Shown here: positions 29,120 through 33,183 of the stretch, piece after piece
How the letters are laid out: the number at the start of each line of letters is the position of its first letter
Numbering within the stretch: position 1 is the stretch's first letter
Assembly (NCBI RefSeq): GCF_018139695.1
Contig: NZ_JAGSOG010000077.1
Location: 1 to 33,183 of the forward strand
Length of the DNA: 33,183 nucleotides
Direction of reading: 5' to 3'
From: Actinospica durhamensis
GTDB lineage: Bacteria; Actinomycetota; Actinomycetes; Streptomycetales; Catenulisporaceae
Notes under the pieces: model-generated
What the model was told of the DNA's origin: nothing
The model's input: only the letters and a program-made list of their open reading frames with translations
Database searches by the model: none
Program-made: the position numbers and the translations under genes

Positions 29120-29165
29120 CCTCTGATCCTGATCCGGGCCCCGGCCGGGCCGTTAGGATCAGAGG
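29120..29165. promoter_or_regulatory. 11-bp inverted repeat at the pyrE start
   Basis: CCTCTGATCCT (29120-29130) and AGGATCAGAGG (29155-29165) are perfect inverted repeats 24 nt apart; the right arm ends one base before the pyrE ATG and contains both the -10-like TAGGAT and the only purine-rich ribosome-site candidate (AGAGG). It may be a DNA operator, a terminator for the GntR gene, or an RBS-sequestering hairpin if transcripts read through. Confidence 0.6.
29154..29159 (+). promoter_or_regulatory. -10 box for a leaderless pyrE transcript
   Basis: TAGGAT is a strong actinobacterial -10 hexamer placed exactly 7 nt before the pyrE ATG, so the transcript would begin at the A of ATG. No good -35 is visible 17-18 bp upstream. 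Confidence 0.55.
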
Positions 29166-29166
29166 C

Positions 29167-29727
29167 ATGACGGTCAACTACCCCGCATCCAGCCCCGAAC
29201 GTACCGCCCTGCTCGAGCAGATCAAGGACAAGGCCCTGTTCCGGGGCGAGTTCACGCTCAGCTCGGGACTCAAGGCCGACTACTACGTGGACCTGCGCCG
29301 GATCAACCTGGCCGGAGCCACCGCGCCGCTGGTGGGCCGGGTCATGCTGGAGACCGTCAAGGACCTCGAGTTCGACGCCGTCGGCGGCCTGACCATGGGC
29401 GCCGATCCGATGGCCACCGCGATCATGTACGCGGCGGTGGCGCAGGGCCGGCCGATGGACGCCTTCGTGGTGCGCAAGGCGGGCAAGGCACACGGCCTGC
29501 AGCGCCGGATCGAGGGCCCCGACGTCGCCGGACGCAGGGTCCTGGTCGTCGAGGACGCCTCCACCACCGGCAACTCCCCGCTCGCCGCGGTCGAGGCGGT
29601 GCGCGAGGCCGGCGCCGAGGTGGTCGGGGTGGCCTGCATCATCGAGCGCGGCGCGGCCGCGGCGATCGAGGCGGCCGGACTGCCCTACTACGCGGCCTAC
29701 AACGAGGAAGACCTCGGCGTGCGCTGA
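29167..29727 (+). CDS. pyrE: Orotate phosphoribosyltransferase
   Basis: Joins orotate and PRPP to give orotidine 5'-phosphate in pyrimidine synthesis. The 186-residue product shows FRGEFTLSSGLKADYYVDLR (about 25-44, orotate side), VGGLTMGADPMATA, the flexible loop VVRKAGKAHG, and the PRPP-binding VLVVEDASTTGNS (about 122-134). The ATG at 29167 is the only plausible start; the upstream inverted repeat and TAGGAT hexamer suggest a leaderless, possibly operator-controlled promoter. Other pyr genes are not adjacent, as is usual for pyrE in actinobacteria. Confidence 0.97.
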   Translation: MTVNYPASSPERTALLEQIKDKALFRGEFTLSSGLKADYYVDLRRINLAGATAPLVGRVMLETVKDLEFDAVGGLTMGADPMATAIMYAAVAQGRPMDAFVVRKAGKAHGLQRRIEGPDVAGRRVLVVEDASTTGNSPLAAVEAVREAGAEVVGVACIIERGAAAAIEAAGLPYYAAYNEEDLGVR

Positions 29728-29801
29728 GCGTGACGGGCGGGTCGCCGGAAGTTTCGCGGCCCGCCCCGCTCGCGGGTCGCGCTCCGGGTGTTTTCTTCAG
29801 C

Positions 29802-29817
29802 TCCTCCTTAAGGAGGA
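29802..29817. promoter_or_regulatory. 16-bp perfect palindrome TCCTCCTTAAGGAGGA
   Basis: A perfect palindrome in the pyrE-dedA gap, 74 bp after the pyrE stop and 36 bp before the dedA start. It contains AAGGAGG, but too far upstream to serve as the ribosome site of dedA. It could be a dimer-binding operator near the dedA promoter. Confidence 0.5.
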
Positions 29818-29841
29818 CGCGGTCCACCCGGTTTCCGCATG

Positions 29842-29847
29842 TACGCT
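29842..29847 (+). promoter_or_regulatory. Candidate -10 box for a leaderless dedA transcript
   Basis: TACGCT fits TAnnnT and lies 6 nt before the GTG at 29854. There is no ribosome site at usable distance for either candidate start, which fits a leaderless transcript. Confidence 0.4.
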
Positions 29848-29853
29848 GCTGCG

Positions 29854-30624
29854 GTGACCACCATCCACGCGCTCAACATCCTCAGCCCGGCGTCGCTGAT
29901 CAGCACCTTCGGAGTGGCCGGAGTGCTCGTGATCATCTTCGTCGAACTGGCGGTGATCGTCGGCTTCTTCCTGCCCGGCGACTCGCTGCTGTTCGTCGCG
30001 GGCATCGCCTCCTCCAGCGCTGCCGACAAGCTGGTGGGCGCGCACATGAACTTCGCGGCCCTGCTCATCGCCACCCCGATCGTGGCGATCATCGGCTCGC
30101 AGATCGGCCACTACGTCGGCGCCCGCTTCGGCCGGCGCCTGTTCGACCGCCCCGACACGCGCTTCTTCAAGCGCAAGTACGCGGTGCGCGCCGAGTTCTA
30201 CTTCAACAAGTACGGCGGCGCCAAGGCCGTGCTGGTGAGCCGGTTCATCGTGGGCGTGCGCACCTTCGTGAACCCGCTGGCGGGCATGCTGGACATGCCG
30301 GCGCGCACGTTCTTCCTGTGGAGCGCGATCGGCAATGTGGTCTGGGTCGAGCTGATGCTGGTGCTCGGCTACGAGCTCGGGGACAAGATCAAGGGCAGCA
30401 TCGACTCCACGATCCTGCCGATCGCCCTGGTGGTGGCCGTGATCACGCTGATTCCGCTGGCGCTGGAGATGAACAAGGAGCGCAAGGCGGCCAGGCGCGG
30501 CGAGCAGACCGAGCTGCAGGTGTTCGAGCGCGAGCACGAGCGGGCGTACCTGGAGCGGGTGGGCCAGCAGAGTGACGACATCCAGGACGCCGTCTCGACC
30601 GCCGGAGCCCGGCACAGGAAGTAA
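29854..30624 (+). CDS. DedA family membrane protein
   Basis: A 256-residue polytopic membrane protein of the DedA/SNARE-associated family, now linked to lipid-carrier (undecaprenyl phosphate or phospholipid) translocation. Visible: an N-terminal re-entrant/helical segment (FGVAGVLVIIFVELAVIVGFFLPGDS), the family motif E-x-x-x-x-x-x-FLPGD, GSQIGHYVGARFGRRLF, FFNKYGG-type FYFNKYGGAKAVLVSRFIVGVRTFVNPLAGM containing the conserved Arg, and two C-terminal helices followed by a charged cytoplasmic tail (about 215-256). The GTG at 29854 is preferred because of the TACGCT hexamer just upstream; an in-frame ATG at 29839 would add five residues. Confidence 0.93.
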   Translation: MTTIHALNILSPASLISTFGVAGVLVIIFVELAVIVGFFLPGDSLLFVAGIASSSAADKLVGAHMNFAALLIATPIVAIIGSQIGHYVGARFGRRLFDRPDTRFFKRKYAVRAEFYFNKYGGAKAVLVSRFIVGVRTFVNPLAGMLDMPARTFFLWSAIGNVVWVELMLVLGYELGDKIKGSIDSTILPIALVVAVITLIPLALEMNKERKAARRGEQTELQVFEREHERAYLERVGQQSDDIQDAVSTAGARHRK

Positions 30625-30681
30625 GTTGTTTCTGCGAGGATTACGCCGCAGGCACCATCGTTGGATCAGTTTGGAGTCCCC

Positions 30682-31701
30682 ATGCCCATCGCAAGCCCCG
30701 AAGTCTACGCCGAGATGCTGGACCGGGCGAAGGCCGGTCGCTTCGCGTACCCGGCGATCAACGTCACCTCGTCGCAGACCCTGAACGCGGCGATCCGCGG
30801 GTTCGCCGAGGCCGAGAGCGACGGTATCGTCCAGGTCTCCACCGGTGGCGCCGAGTACCTCAGCGGCGGCCTCAAGGACATGGTCACCGGTTCGGTCGCG
30901 CTGGCCGAATACGCGCACGTGATCGCGGCCAAGTACGACATCAACATCGCGCTGCACACCGACCACTGTCCGAAGGACAAGCTGGACGGCTTCATGCGCC
31001 CGCTGGTGGCCATCTCCCAGGAGCGCGTGGCCAAGGGCCTCGAGCCGCTGTTCCAGTCGCACATGTGGGACGGCTCGGCCGTGCCGCTGGACGAGAACCT
31101 GCGCATCGCGCAGGAGCTGATCGTCGAGTGCGCCAAGGCCCGCACGGTCATGGAGCTGGAGATCGGCGTCGTCGGCGGCGAGGAGGACGGCGTCGCGAAC
31201 GAGATCAACGAGAAGCTCTACACCACGCCGGACGACGTGCTCAAGACCGTCGAGGCGATCGGCCTGGGCGAGAAGGGCCGCTACCTGCTGGCCGCGACCT
31301 TCGGCAACGTGCACGGCGTCTACAAGCCGGGCAACGTGAAGCTGCGCCCGTCCATCCTCAAGGACATCCAGGACGCGGTCGGCGCCAAGTTCAACCAGGA
31401 GAAGCCGTTCGACCTGGTCTTTCACGGCGGCTCCGGCTCGCTGCTCGAGGAGATCCGCGAGGCGCTGGACTACGGCGTGGTGAAGATGAACGTCGACACC
31501 GACACCCAGTACGCGTTCACCCGTCCGGTGGCGGACCACATGCTCCGCAACTACGAGGGCGTGCTGAAGGTCGACGGCGAGGTCGGCAACAAGAAGCAGT
31601 ACGACCCGCGTGCCTACGGCAAGGCCGCCGAGGGCGGCATGGCCGCGCGCGTGGTCGTGGCCTGCCAGGACCTGCGGTCGGCTGGCACCAAGCTGAAGTA
31701 G
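30682..31701 (+). CDS. fbaA: Class II fructose-bisphosphate aldolase
   Basis: Zinc-dependent aldolase that interconverts fructose 1,6-bisphosphate with glyceraldehyde 3-phosphate and dihydroxyacetone phosphate in glycolysis and gluconeogenesis. The 339-residue product has FAYPAINVTSSQT, the zinc-site HTDHCPKDK (His about 96, 99), ELEIGVVGGEEDG, FGNVHGVYKPG, the phosphate-binding FHGGSGS and NVDTDTQYAF. The ATG at 30682 has TTGGAG 5 nt upstream; an in-frame TTG at 30661 would add 7 residues. A terminator-like hairpin follows. Confidence 0.98.
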   Translation: MPIASPEVYAEMLDRAKAGRFAYPAINVTSSQTLNAAIRGFAEAESDGIVQVSTGGAEYLSGGLKDMVTGSVALAEYAHVIAAKYDINIALHTDHCPKDKLDGFMRPLVAISQERVAKGLEPLFQSHMWDGSAVPLDENLRIAQELIVECAKARTVMELEIGVVGGEEDGVANEINEKLYTTPDDVLKTVEAIGLGEKGRYLLAATFGNVHGVYKPGNVKLRPSILKDIQDAVGAKFNQEKPFDLVFHGGSGSLLEEIREALDYGVVKMNVDTDTQYAFTRPVADHMLRNYEGVLKVDGEVGNKKQYDPRAYGKAAEGGMAARVVVACQDLRSAGTKLK

Positions 31702-31722
31702 CCGGTAAGCTCACGTTGCAAG

Positions 31723-31750
31723 AGGCCCGGTGCGCTTGCGCTCCGGGCCT
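31723..31750 (+). terminator. Terminator between fbaA and purA
   Basis: AGGCCCGG pairs with CCGGGCCT over 8 bp, with an inner GCGC-TT-GCGC stem, followed by TTAAACCTTTT. This is a good intrinsic terminator 22 nt after the fbaA stop, so purA probably has its own promoter or depends on readthrough. Confidence 0.8.
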
Positions 31751-31786
31751 TAAACCTTTTCTGTAGTACCCGGAGGTGTACCCGGA

Positions 31787-33070
31787 ATGCCGGCACTCGT
31801 GCTCGTCGGCGCCCAGTGGGGCGATGAGGGCAAGGGCAAGGCCACCGACCTGCTCGGTGGATCTGTCGACTACGTCGTCCGCTACCAGGGCGGCAACAAC
31901 GCGGGGCACACGGTGGTCATCGGGGACCAGAAGTACGCGCTGCACCTGCTCCCCTCCGGCATCCTCACCCCCGGGTGTGTGCCGGTGATCGGCAACGGCG
32001 TGGTGATCGACCCGGCGGTGCTCTTCCAGGAGCTCGACGCGCTCACCGACCGCGGGGTGGACGTCTCCCAGCTGATCATCTCGGCCAACGCGCACCTGAT
32101 CACGCCCTACCACCGCACGATCGACAAGGTCACCGAGCGGTTCCTGGGCAAGAACCAGATCGGCACCACCGGCCGCGGCATCGGCCCGACCTACGCGGAC
32201 AAGATCAACCGGATCGGCATCCGGGTCCAGGACCTGTTCGACCCGGGCATCCTGGCCAAGAAGGTGGACGGCGCGCTACGCGACCGCAACCAGATGCTGG
32301 TGAAGATCTACAACCGCCGGGCCATCGCGGCCGAGGCCATCGTCGAGGAGTACCTCGGCTACGCGGAGAAGCTGCGCCCGTACGTGGCCGACACCTCGCT
32401 GCTGCTCAACCAGGCGCTGGACGAGGGCAAGGTGGTGCTGCTCGAGGGCGGCCAGGGCACCTTGCTGGACGTGGACCACGGCACCTATCCGTTCGTCACC
32501 TCGTCCAACCCGACCGCGGGCGGGGCGTGCTCGGGCTCGGGCATCGGCCCGACCCGGATCACCCGCAGCATCGGCATCCTCAAGGCCTACACCACCCGGG
32601 TCGGCGCGGGTCCGTTCCCGACCGAGCTGTTCGACGAGGACGGCGCGGCGCTGCGGCGGATCGGCGGCGAGCGCGGCGTGACCACCGGCCGGGACCGGCG
32701 CTGCGGCTGGTTCGACGCCGTGATCGCGCGCTACGCCACCCGCGTGAACGGCCTGACCGACTTCTTCCTGACCAAGCTGGACGTGCTCACCGGCTGGAAG
32801 CAGATCCCGGTGTGTGTGGCCTACGAGGTGGACGGCGTGCGCCACGACGAGCTGCCGATGACGCAGACCGACTTCCACCACGCCAAGCCGGTCTACGAGT
32901 ACCTGCCCGGCTGGGACGAGGACATCAGCAAGGCACAGGAGTTCAGCGACCTGCCGCCGAACGCGCAGGCCTACGTCAAGCGGCTCGAGGAGCTCTCCGG
33001 CGCGCCGATCTCGGCCATCGGCGTGGGCCCGGACCGCAACGCCACCATCGAGATCCGCTCGTTCCTGTAG
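31787..33070 (+). CDS. purA: Adenylosuccinate synthase
   Basis: Makes adenylosuccinate from IMP and aspartate with GTP, the first committed step to AMP. The 427-residue product has the P-loop [11 protein letters not shown] (about 7-17), [10 protein letters not shown] with the catalytic His near 41, [15 protein letters not shown] (about 125-139), [23 protein letters not shown], and [12 protein letters not shown] (about 299-310). The length is standard. The ATG at 31787 is preceded by GGAGGTG. It is flanked by a terminator on each side, so it is a single-gene transcript. Confidence 0.99.
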   Translation: MPALVLVGAQWGDEGKGKATDLLGGSVDYVVRYQGGNNAGHTVVIGDQKYALHLLPSGILTPGCVPVIGNGVVIDPAVLFQELDALTDRGVDVSQLIISANAHLITPYHRTIDKVTERFLGKNQIGTTGRGIGPTYADKINRIGIRVQDLFDPGILAKKVDGALRDRNQMLVKIYNRRAIAAEAIVEEYLGYAEKLRPYVADTSLLLNQALDEGKVVLLEGGQGTLLDVDHGTYPFVTSSNPTAGGACSGSGIGPTRITRSIGILKAYTTRVGAGPFPTELFDEDGAALRRIGGERGVTTGRDRRCGWFDAVIARYATRVNGLTDFFLTKLDVLTGWKQIPVCVAYEVDGVRHDELPMTQTDFHHAKPVYEYLPGWDEDISKAQEFSDLPPNAQAYVKRLEELSGAPISAIGVGPDRNATIEIRSFL

Positions 33071-33109
33071 GGAGCGCGCAGGGCCGAGGACCATCACCTT
33101 GATGGATTG

Positions 33110-33147
33110 GGGCCGCCCCACCGTACACAGTGACGGTTGGGCGGCCC
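33110..33147 (+). terminator. Terminator after purA
   Basis: A 15-bp stem with one mismatch (33110-33124 with 33133-33147; arms GGGCCGCCCCACCGT and ACGGTTGGGCGGCCC) and an 8-nt loop, 39 nt after the purA stop, followed by TTG. Confidence 0.85.
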
Positions 33148-33160
33148 TTGCCCCGTTATC

Positions 33161-33166
33161 TACCCT
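33161..33166 (+). promoter_or_regulatory. Candidate -10 box for the truncated last gene
   Basis: TACCCT lies 6 nt before an ATG at 33173, with no ribosome site between, the same arrangement as in dcd, pyrE and dedA. Confidence 0.4.
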
Positions 33167-33172
33167 GGTCAC

Positions 33173-33183
33173 ATGACCGACAC
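33173..33183 (+). CDS. Start of a truncated gene (unidentified)
   Basis: Only ATG ACC GAC AC is inside the window (Met-Thr-Asp-Thr or similar). It follows the purA terminator and a TACCCT hexamer, so a gene very likely begins here, but its identity cannot be seen. Confidence 0.5.

Overview
The window is very GC-rich (about 70% by eye), has GTG and TTG starts and strongly G/C-biased third codon positions, and carries an actinobacterial heat-shock operon (dnaK-grpE-dnaJ-hspR with HAIR operators). It is therefore Actinomycetota, of a Streptomyces/Catenulispora-like type; the exact order is an inference. The first 12 bases match the 3' part of the Tn5/Nextera mosaic end, so the left edge is probably a raw contig end with adapter left on.

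Layout. 1-2172 (+): dcd (dCTP deaminase) and two unrecognised proteins, one with a (Asp-Leu-Ala)5 tract. 2186-5119 (-): a membrane-anchored beta-rich protein and a large membrane Fe-S/CCG-domain oxidoreductase resembling mycobacterial EtfD (Rv0338c). 5476-7200 (-): a secreted protein with a PKD-like domain and three 'RxLDTR...GYF' repeats. 7480-15525: a complete histidine-utilisation locus. An RpiR-type regulator and hutH lie on the minus strand; hutU, an M20 amidohydrolase, hutF and hutI lie on the plus strand, separated from hutH by a 146-bp divergent promoter. The set implies histidine -> urocanate -> imidazolonepropionate -> formimidoylglutamate -> formylglutamate, with the M20 enzyme the likely last step to glutamate plus formate. 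15668-18856 (-): a secreted S53 (sedolisin) protease with the same triple repeat module at its C-terminus.

19097-26171 (+): the chaperone operon dnaK-grpE-dnaJ-hspR-clpB, preceded by two HAIR (HspR) operators over a vegetative-type promoter. clpB is the fifth gene and has no visible HAIR of its own. The 406-bp gap after clpB is unusually structured: three CGTTCGG repeats spaced 19-20 bp, three hairpins in series, and three TCACTC repeats spaced 20-21 bp ending in an inverted repeat. 26578-29061 (+): a DUF2617 protein, an SRPBCC (CoxG-like) protein with a C-terminal membrane anchor, and a FadR-type GntR regulator. 29167-33070 (+): pyrE, a DedA membrane protein, class II fructose-bisphosphate aldolase and purA, followed by a terminator and the first codons of one more gene.

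Recurring regulatory themes: four genes (dcd, pyrE, dedA and the truncated last gene) have a TAnnnT hexamer 6-7 nt before the start codon, suggesting leaderless transcripts. TTA leucine codons, rare in such genomes, occur in dcd, in the S53 protease signal peptide and in the GntR regulator. No tRNA, rRNA, CRISPR array, insertion sequence or phage gene was seen. The window is mostly ordinary chromosomal core; the least explained parts are the shared secreted repeat module and the clpB-DUF2617 intergenic region.
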